This document shows, one piece after another, positions 53,943 to 64,000 of a stretch of DNA of 64,000 bases. The DNA is from Saprospiraceae bacterium (GTDB taxonomy: Bacteria > Bacteroidota > Bacteroidia > Chitinophagales > Saprospiraceae), in the NCBI GenBank assembly GCA_020628645.1, contig JAHDES010000028.1, forward strand, positions 8,059-72,058, read 5' to 3'. Each line of letters opens with the position of its first letter. Positions within the stretch are counted from its first letter, which is position 1. Position numbers and translations under genes: made by a program. The notes below the pieces were generated by a model. That model was not told the DNA's origin. It saw nothing but the letters and a program-made list of their open reading frames with translations, and did no database searches.

Positions 53943-56900
53943 TTATTTTAATGTAAAGATGACCTGAATTCCTCCAGCTGCATTCGTTTGAGGGAAGTCA
54001 GCAGATATTCTTGGTACAGTCCGATCATATTTAAAATACAAACGTAAATTGAGCTGATCATTCACTGCATAATCCAAACTAGGTTCAATATTGATGGTTC
54101 TATTACCCCTAGTTGCCTCAATATTATCTCGATCTAATGAATGTACTAAAGTTACATTATCTTGCAAGGAGAAATCAAACTGCATTCGAAGGTCACTTCC
54201 TTCTTGTTCTTTTTCTTCAGGTTTTGCATCGTCATCATCTCCTCTAGTGTTTGGTTTTCGTTTACCTCGCTTCTTGGGTCTTTTATTCCCTTTTAAGAAG
54301 CCAATGTATACGTCTTCCATGATATAACTATAACTAAAGGTATAGGCTGTTGAGCGCGTTTCATCTAATTGACTATCCGTAAAGTTCATTCGTAAATCAC
54401 GAGCTTTTGAATAATCAAAGAGTAAACTCATGGAATTTTTCAGCTGGACTTCAATACCTACTAATGGTGAAAATTCTTCTCGTATAGCAAGGTCAGGTAT
54501 TTCAAATCGTGAATAATAATTAGAGTTCAGTTCATTAATATTAGAAGAACTGAAAGGATCATTGAAATTATATTGTAAATCCGTCCTAAAGGAATTAATC
54601 AACAAATCAGATCGATAGCTATGATTGAGTGAAATACTAGAGAACGTTTCTTTTAATCCATCTAGTTTTGCCAAACCATCATACGAGACTCGCCAGTTTA
54701 ATCGAGGAAGTGTATTAAATAAATCTCGGGTAGAAGTCGTAATACTATTTACATCTTGCCCCGTATAGGCGGCCATAAAGGCTGGAATCAGTACATCTTG
54801 TTGATAACGACCATATCCAGCAGTATAATTACCAAACTCTGTATCTGTATCGTGTTGTCCTGTACCCAAACGTTGTGAGATAATGGCACGATTATCTTCA
54901 AACTCTTGAAACAAAGCATCTAAACCTTCATTACTATCATCAACAAACAAGGTTCTAAGTGCAGAATAAGATATACTTAAAGAACCATAATCTCTAGGTG
55001 CTGCATGTACAATGTCGCTGATACCATCATTCAGGGTGTCTTTGAATATTTCAGCATGATTTTCGGTGAATGTACGATTGGCTGTAATATCAATACGGAA
55101 ATCATTGATGGGTTCAATATTCAAGGTTCCCGAAAAGTTTTGGGTATAATTTTGAAGTAATTCTTGAGATTGGAAAATATCATCCGAAATCCATCCATTT
55201 GCTGCTGCATCATCAAACCATTGTGTATTTGGTTGAAGCCCTGCCACAAATTCCCAACCGGGTGCACCGAAACCATCTTCTAATCCAAAATATTTGGTAT
55301 TGGGCATATAACCTGGTAAAATAGTAGAAAAGGTTTCGCTATAATTTAAATTGGCTTTATTTAATGCCATTAAAGGGCGTATTAAAATACGTTCTGCTAC
55401 AGAGGGTTCTCGTGTTTTTTTCTTTTTGTCATCGTTTTTCCCTGAGCTACTTCGAGATGCTCCTCCTATTTGGCGTCCACTTCTTCTATTAGATTTAGAT
55501 TTTCCGCGAAGGATTTTTTCTAGATATTTTGACTTTTTGTACAGGGACAAAAAGTTGACATCTGCACCTAGCTGTCGGTTTTGAGTATTTTGAACTACAT
55601 TTCCTAAATCTTGTAGATCCAAAGCAGCTGCACTCCATGCATAGGAAGAACCATATTGCGCATTGACACTTATCCAATCTAAGAAATAAAACTTATCGAG
55701 TGGTAATTTATAACTTGCACTAAAGGTATGGTTATAATTTTTGGTACGACCAAAATTTCGTATTCCATCATAAATAAAATCTCTTAATTCTTCTTGACTA
55801 CGACGTACCCCTGCGTCGGTGTATTCTTTTAACTCATCAATTACAGCTGTATTTGTGGCATTAAAATTCAATTTAAGCGACTCCATAAGATCCCAATTCA
55901 AGGTATAATTACGATCCCAAGCAAAGCGTTTATCATAGAAGGTACTTTGTAAAGGGTCATCATCTGTGAAACGATAGGTAGTTTCTCCTAAATGACGATC
56001 CATTGTAGTATTAAATCCAAGGGTATTAGGAACAAGATTAAAATTGACATCTGTAATAAACTTGAGGTACTTATTTCCTTTAGCTACATTCTTAAATGGT
56101 TTAATATAAAGAGGTTTTACTGTGTAATTATAATTAACTGTACCTCTATATTGATTAATCAAATCTTTTTCTACTATTGGATTTTTTTCCAAAGTTTGCG
56201 TATGAGAATAGGTGAAATCAAAATTGGAAATATCCCACGGCAGTGGTACTCCTTCTTTTTTGGTTCGCTCTTTACGAACATTGGTAAAGTTAATACTTTT
56301 AATTTCTGAGAAGGTTTTAGCAGCTTCTTCCACCGAATCTCGTTTCGTGAGATCATCTATATCATTCAGTTTATCTTTCAATACAATATCTAAATCATAG
56401 GGATCAAACTCAGGTGTTTCTACAGTACGAGAATACGTAGCATAAAAGGGGACTTTAATTCCTGATTGTTCGGGTAGAAGTTTTCCCAACTCCAAATTAG
56501 CCGAAAGGTCGTAGGAGGTAGTTTGTTGTCTGGCACGTTGTTGAATTTTCTGTTCAATTCCACCATAACCAATACCTGTAGTATTCCAAGCAGCATTTAA
56601 TGATCCAAAATCTGCTAACTGTACATCTAATCTTGCCAAGGCTGCACCGCCGCCTCGCTCATCAAGTCCACTTACACGAAGTTCATTAATCCAAAACTCT
56701 GCACATTTTGTCAGTCCATCGTCTTGTTTGTTACGCACGCCTACCATTACTCCTTTCACTAAACCAAGATTAGGGTTTCCTTTAATTTTGATGATATTAT
56801 TTTCTCGTCCCTGCACTCTATCATTCTCAAAATAGATTTGGTCCAATGGAAAACCTGCTTGTCCATTTCGTCTACTTTTAAGGGCAACTAAAGAATCTAG

Positions 56901-59900
56901 TGCAAAATTGAATTCATTATCTTCTCGCCAAACTTCTCGAATATAATTTTCATCAATAGCGGGATTGGCAGGATTTCCAGCAAGATTGACATCTGACATA
57001 CTAATAGGAATTTCATACTCATAGTAATTTTGTTCAAAATCACTTCCTACTCGCATGAACATCGTTAAATCGCCTCGATCAACATTGTCATCTTGAGATT
57101 CAGCATGTACAAACATTTTGATTCGATCATATACCCTTAAATCTAAATTAAAAGATTTAAATACGGCTCGAGCATCTCCATCTTGCAAATCACAAACATT
57201 CATTTGTAAGGATTGCTCATTTTGCAAAACATTTGGAAATGCACCAATAGAATTTTCACGTTGAATCCCTGGAGGTAATACGTAGGCAAAAGGTTGACGC
57301 GCACTATTTTCTTCAATATTTACAGCATCTACATCAAATTTGGTAAAATTACTTTCATCTGGAATACCCAGTGCAGGTTCATTTAAACTTCTAGCATAAC
57401 GTCTCCATTGATTGCGCACTAATTCTAAACGAGCAAAACGTAAGGTAACTGGTTGGTCAAATCCTTTTACATAGATTCTGATAAATTGTATAGATCGAAA
57501 ATCTTGAATGGCACCTACTTTACGAGTAAATTGCTCCAAAGGTATTTTGAAACGATACCAAGGGCGACCATATCTCGTTTGACGTACATCTGTAATAAAC
57601 CCATTATCGGCAACTCCTTGCCCTCCAGCATCAACACCTGCTATCATCGTGGGTTCTAGTGGGATTCTATATTGAAAATAGGCTTCTGTTTCATTTACTT
57701 GACCATCATTATTAAGATCTTCGTTATCTGCTTGTAGTTGATTGGCTCCTACATTATTATTATTGTTATTACCAGTGGCACGATTATCAAATCGTACAGG
57801 CGTATTTCCTTCTAATCCATTAAAGCGCGAGTATCGAAGGAGAGGATTGTTTGCTGCAGCAGCAGCTAAATCACCTTCATTATAAATAGCATCATTATAA
57901 CCAACAAAATCATCATTGGAAGGATCAGCTTCAAGCGCAGTAATTGCGCTACCATTCAATGGTGGATTAGCATTTCTGTGAGCATCAAGAACGTCTTTAA
58001 ACTGGATACGTTCTGCTTCATTACTAAAACCATCTAAACCTACATCTTGTAACGCTCGATCTCTGTTTGCAATACTATCGTTGGTATTAATATCAAAGGA
58101 ATTTGGATTTTGGGGAAGTAAATCTGCCAATACTCTTGCGAGATTAGTATTGTTTGTAACACGATTAGGTTTAGTTTCTGATGGAATACCACTTTCTAAG
58201 GAGTGGCGTGCATCCCGAATAATATCTTCTGATAAATTTCCTAATTCCAAATACAAATCACCTGGTCCTGAAATTGGTGTACCCCCATTACCCGGTAAAA
58301 AAGGACTAAGCATCCAAAACTCAAGAAACTCAATATTTTGTTGTTCAAAATCATTATTAGAGGTAATTCGTTGCATAACCCCTGCCCAACGACTAGAAGG
58401 GTCTTTCAAGCTACCATCTACATCTACTCCTGCAGTATAAGGCGTTCCTTCTGGAATATCATAATTGTAGGGCCCTCTTTGGTTCGGATAATAACTTAAA
58501 TCAAAGGATTGAATAATATTTTGAGTTCCAGGTGTTACTTGCTGATTAGGGAATACTTCAGTGAGTGGAATTCTAGCACAATAGGAAGTTTGGATGGAGT
58601 CATCCGAACATCCTGCCCCTCCAAATTGATCGATACGATACCAGTTTAATTGCGCTCGATTTGCCCCTGAAACCAAGTCGTCTACTAATTCTCCTTCTGG
58701 AAACATTGGGTTGGCATTGCGACTATCATTTTGAGGTATACTTGCAAGCACCCAATTATTGGGTCGGGCGCGTAAGTCAATACTTGTTGCACTTCCTTCA
58801 AAATCATCGATCATCAATATACCTCCTTCATCATCATCATTCTCATTAATGGCCTTCGAGTGTCCAGGTTTGAGCCATGCTCCTTCCGCCACGAAATTAA
58901 TATTAGAAGGAGCTTTGGTTTCTATTAATGGTAAGGCATCCACTGCTTTTGTCAACCAAGGTGCTTCTTTGCTGATGGAAAAATCTAGCCCATAAATACG
59001 ATTATTAATAGGATCTTCTCCGATATTTACTTTTTGAGTAAAGGGACGTTCAAATAAATGCATGTAGGTTGCACCTAAACTCACATCTTCACTAAAACGA
59101 TACTCCCCTCGCAAGCCCACCATAGTTTTCTGGTTGAAATTGAAGGTATTATTTTCATATTGTACTCGAATAGGTCTACCCGATGAAATAATAGCATCAT
59201 TTAAAATAGTAACTCGTCCAATTTGATAATTGATCGTGTAGTCTTGACCTTCCACTAATTTCTCCCCACCCGCAAAAACGGACACTGAACCAGGCGGTAA
59301 ATTAAAGGCATTCAATGATATTTCGGAGGATGAGCTAGAGCTAGCTTTATACGTTCCACGAATAGTAAAACGATTGAACTCTGGAAATTCTCTCGCCCTA
59401 AACAAAGTAGAGTCATAGAGCATTTGATAAGAGTATTGAGCTGCCAAAGCTGGATCTGTTATTTTTTCGGATAGATCTGAACCAAAGGGTTCTAGTACAG
59501 GAAACATAACCCTTCCATTTCGGGGATTGATCGTTACCCCCGGAACAAAGTCAAAAATTCCATCTGAACAGGGATCTCCTTGTACATTTAACCTGTCTAA
59601 ATTAAAAACTTGTAAAAGAGGCTGACCAGAAAGATTAGATTCAGGAAGAAATCGCTTTTCTCCTTTACCAGGATCTTCATAATAAATATCTAGCTTGAAA
59701 TTTTCTCGATCTACTTGAAAAGCTCCTACTGCATAAATGTTTTTCATCATCAAATCCCAAGTCGGAAATCCGATCAGTGGTGTATTTGATTTTAACATCT
59801 TTACAAAAAGTACATCTTGATTACTTGATGTTGAATCTACAGCACTTCCTCCATTGGCGTTACTATCATTACTAAACTCTCCTACTTGATATACCTGTCC

Positions 59901-61394
59901 ATTATAGGTATACTCATAGGCGACCCCTACAATTTGGTCTTGGCGAATGTATGGGCTTAAACTTACAAAACCCAATTGAGGATGAAAGTCATATTGATTT
60001 GGATCGAGTTTTATAGCACGAACTTTTTGGAAATCTTTTCCTTGCTCCAGTTTAAACTGATTTTTCAGACGAGTCACCGTACGTTCAAGCGAACGAGCAT
60101 CTGGGTCTCGTAGAATATCTCGATAAAGATCATTCGCATCATTAGTAGGTAAAGGATGCTCACCTGAAATATCTAGATTGCGTGGTATAATTGGGGCTTG
60201 ATATTGAGGGTTATCATTGACAATACGAACACCTTCCCCTAAATCGGTAACAGCAATAACATTTCTTAGTAATAGTCCATCTTCAGGAGTAGAACCAAAG
60301 TTATTTCTACCATCATATGTTACCCAAACTTCCATTTTTGTAATACGAAAGAGGGCATTAACTTGTGGTAGAGATTGAAGAGACTCTTCAAAAACTGCTC
60401 GATTATAGTGTGATAAGAAAAAGTGTCTATTTTCATCGTACTCATCTGCATCTACTTCAAATGTTTGTATTTGCCCTCCGCCTTCAAGTGTAATTTCTTC
60501 CTGTTTAGCTTGTTTGGTAGCAGCGAGAGCTGTTAGCCATAAGCGTCCAAATTGTAATTCTGTTTTCAATCCAAAAAGACTTTCACTACCTTGAATTAGA
60601 TTTGTTCGGAGCGGAAGGCTCACATTTCCAGCCTCTATTTTTTTGATAATTTCATCTTCACTAAATTGATCACTGTTGTAATCCAATTTCATTTGGTTAT
60701 CTACATCGAAAGTAGCTTGGGTATTATAATTGGTAGATAAATTTAATTTTTCTCCAATTTTCCCTTCTACGCTCATTTGGATACCCATATCAAAATCAAA
60801 TCCTCCATTTCGCTGTTGTCGAACAGTTAGTGAAGGGTTTTCCCGTTTCGAATAATCCACCCCGAAATCTAATTGAATATTTCCTTGAGGGCGAATGTCG
60901 ACTTCTGTACCACCAAAAAGACGATCAATTAAATTACTTTGAATATCAAACTTTTGGACAGGATCAATTAATCCGCTGACGGATATGTCATCTTTATTAC
61001 TAATCCCTGCAAGTTGGTTGAAATATTTTCGTTCTTGTTCTTTGGCTTGGTAATCTAAATACTCCTCAAAACTCATATAAGTGGGCATCCGATAATATTC
61101 ATCACCCATTTTTTCGGTAATGATGTATTGACCTGTTTCGGGGTCATATTCTACATTTTGGTCAATCACTTCAGGATCTTTTAGATCAAAAGGATTATAA
61201 TTATCGTCTGTAACGAAATCGCCGTATCGAGGATTTAGGGGAATGGTATCTTGGACTGTACTTACAATAATTTCAGTGGCAAAAGGGTCGTCGAGTTGTG
61301 AGCCTCCAAAATTGGATGAAGCAAAAGTGTGTGCGAGTGTTACGAAAACGATTGCAGTGCTAAGTAAAAAATTTATTTTCTTCATAACTGGCAT
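53943..61394 (-). CDS. sprA: SprA, outer-membrane translocon of the type IX secretion system
   Basis: SprA is the very large outer-membrane barrel through which type IX substrates leave the cell. It was first found as a gliding-motility protein in Flavobacterium johnsoniae. The 2483-residue length matches the family (about 2400). An export signal opens the protein; the internal ATG three codons in (61385, MKKINFLLST) is the likelier start. Much of the rest is beta-strand-rich. Characteristic segments include GGTEVDIRPQGNIQLDFGVDYSKRENP (in part, IRPQGNI), FGSTPEDGLLLRNV and the DFEGSATSIDLRARPNNW region. ruvA lies directly upstream, as in other Bacteroidota. The secreted GEVED and SprB-repeat proteins in this window are plausible clients. 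Confidence 0.96.
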   Translation of the reverse strand: MPVMKKINFLLSTAIVFVTLAHTFASSNFGGSQLDDPFATEIIVSTVQDTIPLNPRYGDFVTDDNYNPFDLKDPEVIDQNVEYDPETGQYIITEKMGDEYYRMPTYMSFEEYLDYQAKEQERKYFNQLAGISNKDDISVSGLIDPVQKFDIQSNLIDRLFGGTEVDIRPQGNIQLDFGVDYSKRENPSLTVRQQRNGGFDFDMGIQMSVEGKIGEKLNLSTNYNTQATFDVDNQMKLDYNSDQFSEDEIIKKIEAGNVSLPLRTNLIQGSESLFGLKTELQFGRLWLTALAATKQAKQEEITLEGGGQIQTFEVDADEYDENRHFFLSHYNRAVFEESLQSLPQVNALFRITKMEVWVTYDGRNNFGSTPEDGLLLRNVIAVTDLGEGVRIVNDNPQYQAPIIPRNLDISGEHPLPTNDANDLYRDILRDPDARSLERTVTRLKNQFKLEQGKDFQKVRAIKLDPNQYDFHPQLGFVSLSPYIRQDQIVGVAYEYTYNGQVYQVGEFSNDSNANGGSAVDSTSSNQDVLFVKMLKSNTPLIGFPTWDLMMKNIYAVGAFQVDRENFKLDIYYEDPGKGEKRFLPESNLSGQPLLQVFNLDRLNVQGDPCSDGIFDFVPGVTINPRNGRVMFPVLEPFGSDLSEKITDPALAAQYSYQMLYDSTLFRAREFPEFNRFTIRGTYKASSSSSSEISLNAFNLPPGSVSVFAGGEKLVEGQDYTINYQIGRVTILNDAIISSGRPIRVQYENNTFNFNQKTMVGLRGEYRFSEDVSLGATYMHLFERPFTQKVNIGEDPINNRIYGLDFSISKEAPWLTKAVDALPLIETKAPSNINFVAEGAWLKPGHSKAINENDDDEGGILMIDDFEGSATSIDLRARPNNWVLASIPQNDSRNANPMFPEGELVDDLVSGANRAQLNWYRIDQFGGAGCSDDSIQTSYCARIPLTEVFPNQQVTPGTQNIIQSFDLSYYPNQRGPYNYDIPEGTPYTAGVDVDGSLKDPSSRWAGVMQRITSNNDFEQQNIEFLEFWMLSPFLPGNGGTPISGPGDLYLELGNLSEDIIRDARHSLESGIPSETKPNRVTNNTNLARVLADLLPQNPNSFDINTNDSIANRDRALQDVGLDGFSNEAERIQFKDVLDAHRNANPPLNGSAITALEADPSNDDFVGYNDAIYNEGDLAAAAANNPLLRYSRFNGLEGNTPVRFDNRATGNNNNNNVGANQLQADNEDLNNDGQVNETEAYFQYRIPLEPTMIAGVDAGGQGVADNGFITDVRQTRYGRPWYRFKIPLEQFTRKVGAIQDFRSIQFIRIYVKGFDQPVTLRFARLELVRNQWRRYARSLNEPALGIPDESNFTKFDVDAVNIEENSARQPFAYVLPPGIQRENSIGAFPNVLQNEQSLQMNVCDLQDGDARAVFKSFNLDLRVYDRIKMFVHAESQDDNVDRGDLTMFMRVGSDFEQNYYEYEIPISMSDVNLAGNPANPAIDENYIREVWREDNEFNFALDSLVALKSRRNGQAGFPLDQIYFENDRVQGRENNIIKIKGNPNLGLVKGVMVGVRNKQDDGLTKCAEFWINELRVSGLDERGGGAALARLDVQLADFGSLNAAWNTTGIGYGGIEQKIQQRARQQTTSYDLSANLELGKLLPEQSGIKVPFYATYSRTVETPEFDPYDLDIVLKDKLNDIDDLTKRDSVEEAAKTFSEIKSINFTNVRKERTKKEGVPLPWDISNFDFTYSHTQTLEKNPIVEKDLINQYRGTVNYNYTVKPLYIKPFKNVAKGNKYLKFITDVNFNLVPNTLGFNTTMDRHLGETTYRFTDDDPLQSTFYDKRFAWDRNYTLNWDLMESLKLNFNATNTAVIDELKEYTDAGVRRSQEELRDFIYDGIRNFGRTKNYNHTFSASYKLPLDKFYFLDWISVNAQYGSSYAWSAAALDLQDLGNVVQNTQNRQLGADVNFLSLYKKSKYLEKILRGKSKSNRRSGRQIGGASRSSSGKNDDKKKKTREPSVAERILIRPLMALNKANLNYSETFSTILPGYMPNTKYFGLEDGFGAPGWEFVAGLQPNTQWFDDAAANGWISDDIFQSQELLQNYTQNFSGTLNIEPINDFRIDITANRTFTENHAEIFKDTLNDGISDIVHAAPRDYGSLSISYSALRTLFVDDSNEGLDALFQEFEDNRAIISQRLGTGQHDTDTEFGNYTAGYGRYQQDVLIPAFMAAYTGQDVNSITTSTRDLFNTLPRLNWRVSYDGLAKLDGLKETFSSISLNHSYRSDLLINSFRTDLQYNFNDPFSSSNINELNSNYYSRFEIPDLAIREEFSPLVGIEVQLKNSMSLLFDYSKARDLRMNFTDSQLDETRSTAYTFSYSYIMEDVYIGFLKGNKRPKKRGKRKPNTRGDDDDAKPEEKEQEGSDLRMQFDFSLQDNVTLVHSLDRDNIEATRGNRTINIEPSLDYAVNDQLNLRLYFKYDRTVPRISADFPQTNAAGGIQVIFTLK

Positions 61395-61399
61395 GGAAT

Positions 61400-61439
61400 C
61401 AAAGTGTACTTTAGAAGTTATAAATGAGCTTACACTTTG
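61400..61439. promoter_or_regulatory. inverted repeat in the sprA promoter region
   Basis: CAAAGTGTA (61400-61408) and TACACTTTG (61431-61439) are exact reverse complements 22 bp apart. On the minus strand the copy next to the gene reads TACACTTTG, close to the -7 consensus TAnnTTTG but one base longer, a few bases before the sprA start codons. It could be a regulator site or chance. Confidence 0.3.
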
Positions 61440-61679
61440 ACCTTCTATTTATAGTTTGCGTTATTTCAAAATGTTATATCTGTTGGGTAAAATAGAATTT
61501 CAGTGCTTCTAAAGTTTACCCTTTCAAAACGGGATTTCCCTGTACTTTTTATGTATGACCTTATTTTTAACATTCGTAAATGCATGACATTTTTAACGAC
61601 ATGAACATATAAGGCTAATCTTTTATTCTTACGGAGAAAAAAATGATAAGTTTAGAGAAGCAATACCAAATACTAGGGA

Positions 61680-62270
61680 TTATGACAATTGCTTCAATGC
61701 TACCTTTATTAAGGTCTCGACTTTATCAATATTAGGTTGTTCTTTCAAGGATTTGTTGAGTACCTTTTGTACCTGTATCTTATTAAATCCTAAGGCTACC
61801 AAAGCAGATAACGCTTCATCTCTCAAAGTATTGTTCACAGGCGTAAAACTTATTGGTAAATCTCCCGACTCTTTGACTAATTTGTCTTTTAAATCCAGTA
61901 TTAATCGTTTGGCTGTTTTAGGTCCTATTCCTTTTACTTTTTTAAACGCATTTACATCTTCATGAATTATAGCAGCCCGTGCTTCTTCTGCCGTCATACC
62001 TGATAAAAGTAAACGCGCCGTATTGGGCCCAATCCCACTTACAGAAATTAAATGAATAAAAAGATTTCGTTCAATGTCTTCCGCAAAACCATATAGGGTT
62101 TGACTATCTTCTTTGACATGGAAATAAGTGAGTATTTTTACCTGCTCTAATTTTTCAATTTTTGCATAGGTGTATAAACTTACATGTACTTGATAGCCTA
62201 TACCGCCTGCCTCCACAATGATATAGGTGGGATTTTTAAAGGTAATCGCTCCTTTGATGTAGCTAATCAT
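61680..62270 (-). CDS. ruvA: Holliday junction branch-migration protein RuvA
   Basis: Binds four-way DNA junctions and loads the RuvB motor in recombination and repair. Domain I (1-62) is an OB fold starting MISYIKGAI. Domain II holds two helix-hairpin-helix motifs: VSGIGPNTARLLLSG and VKGIGPKTAKRLILDLKDK. Domain III (about 148-196, EALSALVALGFNKIQVQKVL) contacts RuvB. The length of 196 aa is typical. It precedes sprA on the same strand, a pairing known in Bacteroidota. The gap of about 285 bp to sprA suggests that sprA also has its own promoter. Confidence 0.97.
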   Translation of the reverse strand: MISYIKGAITFKNPTYIIVEAGGIGYQVHVSLYTYAKIEKLEQVKILTYFHVKEDSQTLYGFAEDIERNLFIHLISVSGIGPNTARLLLSGMTAEEARAAIIHEDVNAFKKVKGIGPKTAKRLILDLKDKLVKESGDLPISFTPVNNTLRDEALSALVALGFNKIQVQKVLNKSLKEQPNIDKVETLIKVALKQLS

Positions 62271-62343
62271 AAAAGTTTGACGCTTAATTGAATTTGACGC
62301 GAAGGTAAGGAAAAAAGAGAGTAATTTTCACTACTTTTATCAG

Positions 62344-63438
62344 ATGAGTATAGATAAAAAAATGCCTGATTCGCCTATCCATTTTTCTTGTGGAATACGT
62401 ATGAAAAATAGATTCATGTTAGCACCACTTACCAATCAACAAAGCCATGAGAATGGGCAACTCTCTGATGAAGAATTATATTGGTTAAAACTTAGAGCAA
62501 AAGGGCAGTTTGGTCTAGTCATGACTTGTGCAACTTATGTACAAGAAAATGGAAAAGGATTTGCTGGTCAATTAGGCATATCCGATGATTTTCATATTCC
62601 TAGTCATCAAAGATTAACCCAACAACTTAGAGCACAAGATGCTATTGCTGTTATTCAACTTTATCATGGTGGGATGCGTTCTCCCGAAAATTTAATCCAG
62701 CAAGTTCCCATTTGCCCTTCTAAGAATGAAGAATATGGCGCAAGAGCCCTTACCTTAAATGAAATACAAGAAGTCAAAACTAATTTTGTACAAGCTGCTA
62801 TTCGAGCTCAAAAGTGTGGTTATCATGGTGTCGAACTGCATGCTGCACATGGCTACTTGATTTGCCAATTTTTAAGCAAAGAAATTAATATACGAAACGA
62901 TCAATATGGTGGCACTTTAGAAAATAGAGCGCGTCTACTATTTGAAATTATAGATGAAGTAAGGCTACATTGTGGAGCATCCTTTCTATTAGGTGTACGC
63001 CTTTCTCCCGAACGCTATGGGATGGATGTTCAAGAAGTAAAAACGATTTGTCAACGATTAATTGACCAAAATAAAATAGATTTTATTGATTTATCGCTTT
63101 GGGATTCGTTTAAACTAGCAGAAGACAAAAAATATCAAAATTGTAGTTTACTCGATCATTTTACTACACTTGATTTCAAAGAGGTCTTATTAACGGTGGC
63201 TGGAAAAATTAGAAATGGAGAAGATGTTCATAACATATTAGCTACTAATGTAGATTTTGTAACGATTGGGCAATCGGCTATCCTTCATTATGATTTCCCA
63301 ACTAAAGTCATTGAAAATTCAGATTTTAAAGCAGTTGAGACACCTGTTTCACGTGCTTATCTTCATTCGCAAGGTGTTAGTGATAAATTTGTAGAATATC
63401 TGAAAAGGAGAAAAGGTTTCGTAGCAGATGATTCTTAA
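62344..63438 (+). CDS. old yellow enzyme family NADH:flavin oxidoreductase
   Basis: An FMN-binding TIM-barrel reductase that reduces activated C=C bonds or similar substrates using NAD(P)H. Motifs seen: FMLAPLTNQQSHENGQLSDEE near the start (in part APLTNQQS), GVELHAAHGYLICQFLS, the NDQYGGTLENRARLLFEI signature, and the FMN-phosphate region LLTVAGKIRNGED with FVTIGQSAI. The length of 364 aa is normal for a single-domain member, with no Fe-S extension. The physiological substrate cannot be told. It is divergent from ruvA (73 bp between starts). purD follows 88 bp later with its own promoter. Confidence 0.92.
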   Translation: MSIDKKMPDSPIHFSCGIRMKNRFMLAPLTNQQSHENGQLSDEELYWLKLRAKGQFGLVMTCATYVQENGKGFAGQLGISDDFHIPSHQRLTQQLRAQDAIAVIQLYHGGMRSPENLIQQVPICPSKNEEYGARALTLNEIQEVKTNFVQAAIRAQKCGYHGVELHAAHGYLICQFLSKEINIRNDQYGGTLENRARLLFEIIDEVRLHCGASFLLGVRLSPERYGMDVQEVKTICQRLIDQNKIDFIDLSLWDSFKLAEDKKYQNCSLLDHFTTLDFKEVLLTVAGKIRNGEDVHNILATNVDFVTIGQSAILHYDFPTKVIENSDFKAVETPVSRAYLHSQGVSDKFVEYLKRRKGFVADDS

Positions 63439-63480
63439 CCTTAATTTCCTAGAAACACCTACTTCTTTTTAAAAACACAT

Positions 63481-63511
63481 TTTCTTATCCCCTTCTTCCT
63501 GACTATATTTG
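63481..63511 (+). promoter_or_regulatory. purD promoter
   Basis: TTTC (63481-63484, one mismatch to TTTG), a 19-bp spacer, and TATATTTG (63504-63511), a perfect TAnnTTTG box. Transcription would start near 63518, giving a very short leader of about 9 nt before ATG 63527. Confidence 0.6.
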
Positions 63512-63526
63512 CAGCAAAAAAACGGA

Positions 63527-64000
63527 ATGAACATTCTTCTCTTAGGCGCAGGAGGGCGCGAACATGCTTTTGCTTGGAAACTAACCCAAAGTCCACTTTG
63601 TACAAAACTCTATATCGCTCCTGGAAATGCTGGTACGCAAAATTGTGGTACCAATCTTTCGATTAGTCCAAATAATTTTGAAGCCGTGAAAAAAGCTTGT
63701 CTAGAACATGCTATCGAAATGGTTATTGTGGGCCCTGAAGAGCCTTTGGTACGTGGAATTTTTGATTTCTTTCAACTTGATGAAGCGATTCAACATATTC
63801 CTGTCATCGGGCCTTCTCAGGAAGGTGCGAAATTAGAAGGAAGTAAAGCCTACGCTAAAGAATTCATGGCAGAATGGAATATCCCAACGGCTGCTTATCG
63901 GGAGTTTACACAAGCTAATCTCGAAGAAGGACTTTCTTACATTGACACACAGACACCTCCTATCGTCTTAAAAGCAGACGGACTCGCCGCTGGAAAAGGG
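63527..64000 (+). CDS. purD: phosphoribosylamine--glycine ligase, 5' part (runs off the window)
   Basis: Joins glycine to phosphoribosylamine using ATP, the second step of purine synthesis. Only the first 158 codons are in the window. They show the N-terminal LLLGAGGREHAFAWKL, APGNAGT, IVGPEEPLVRGI, VIGPSQEGAKLEGSKAYAKEFM and the start of the ATP-grasp domain (IVLKADGLAAGKG). The frame is open to the last base, so the gene is cut by the window edge, not broken. The start ATG gives the exact family N-terminus. Confidence 0.97.
   Translation, partial: MNILLLGAGGREHAFAWKLTQSPLCTKLYIAPGNAGTQNCGTNLSISPNNFEAVKKACLEHAIEMVIVGPEEPLVRGIFDFFQLDEAIQHIPVIGPSQEGAKLEGSKAYAKEFMAEWNIPTAAYREFTQANLEEGLSYIDTQTPPIVLKADGLAAGKG

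Overview
The window looks like a chromosomal segment of a member of the Bacteroidota, most likely the Saprospiria (Lewinella/Saprospira-like). Reasons: an AT-rich genome; Bacteroidota-type -7 promoter boxes (TAnnTTTG) and no clear Shine-Dalgarno sequences; the type IX secretion translocon gene sprA beside ruvA; long secreted proteins built from DUF4347, SprB-type and GEVED modules; a DUF4832 protein with a tail like the Saprospiraceae 3-coathanger stack; and a DUF4157 (eCIS-core) protein. I found no rRNA, tRNA, CRISPR array or complete insertion sequence.

Layout. 1-9 kb: tandem 8-bp repeats, an OmpR-type regulator, a small anchored protein, a DJ-1/PfpI lipoprotein, a small element with 18-bp inverted ends, a secreted DUF1080 protein, a TPR protein followed by a large membrane patatin, and pyruvate kinase. 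9-14 kb: acpP, fabF, a strongly structured non-coding stretch, rnc, a SWIM protein and CvpA. 14-24 kb: a DUF4874/DUF4832 secreted protein, a hybrid histidine kinase, a DtxR/MntR regulator with its promoter-operator followed by a metal-binding protein and an ABC ATPase (no permease), then a LuxR-type response regulator convergent with a TPR-containing histidine kinase.

24-34 kb is the main accessory region. Three secreted GEVED proteins lie in tandem, two of them with an N-terminal DUF4347 domain. The two DUF4347 genes share a promoter module (palindrome CTACATAnnnATGTAG) and hairpin terminators; a third copy of promoter plus terminator encloses no long gene. A 170-bp MITE-like element sits between the first two genes. 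34-43 kb: a FolB-CWC fusion, a candidate small RNA, TPR and FtsX-type permease genes, an SRPBCC protein, an eCIS-type effector candidate with a muramidase-like end, and a lipoprotein.

43-64 kb: a roughly 230-nt structured RNA candidate directly precedes a divergent polyprenyl synthetase. Then come a TonB-like protein, a radical SAM/SPASM protein, pyrD, a MORN-caspase protein, a LysM lytic transglycosylase, nadK, an Omp85-like protein, sprA, ruvA, an old-yellow-enzyme-type reductase and the first part of purD. The best candidates for something undescribed are the RNA at 42947-43175, the structured leader before rnc, and the DUF4347/GEVED cluster with its gene-less promoter-terminator copy.
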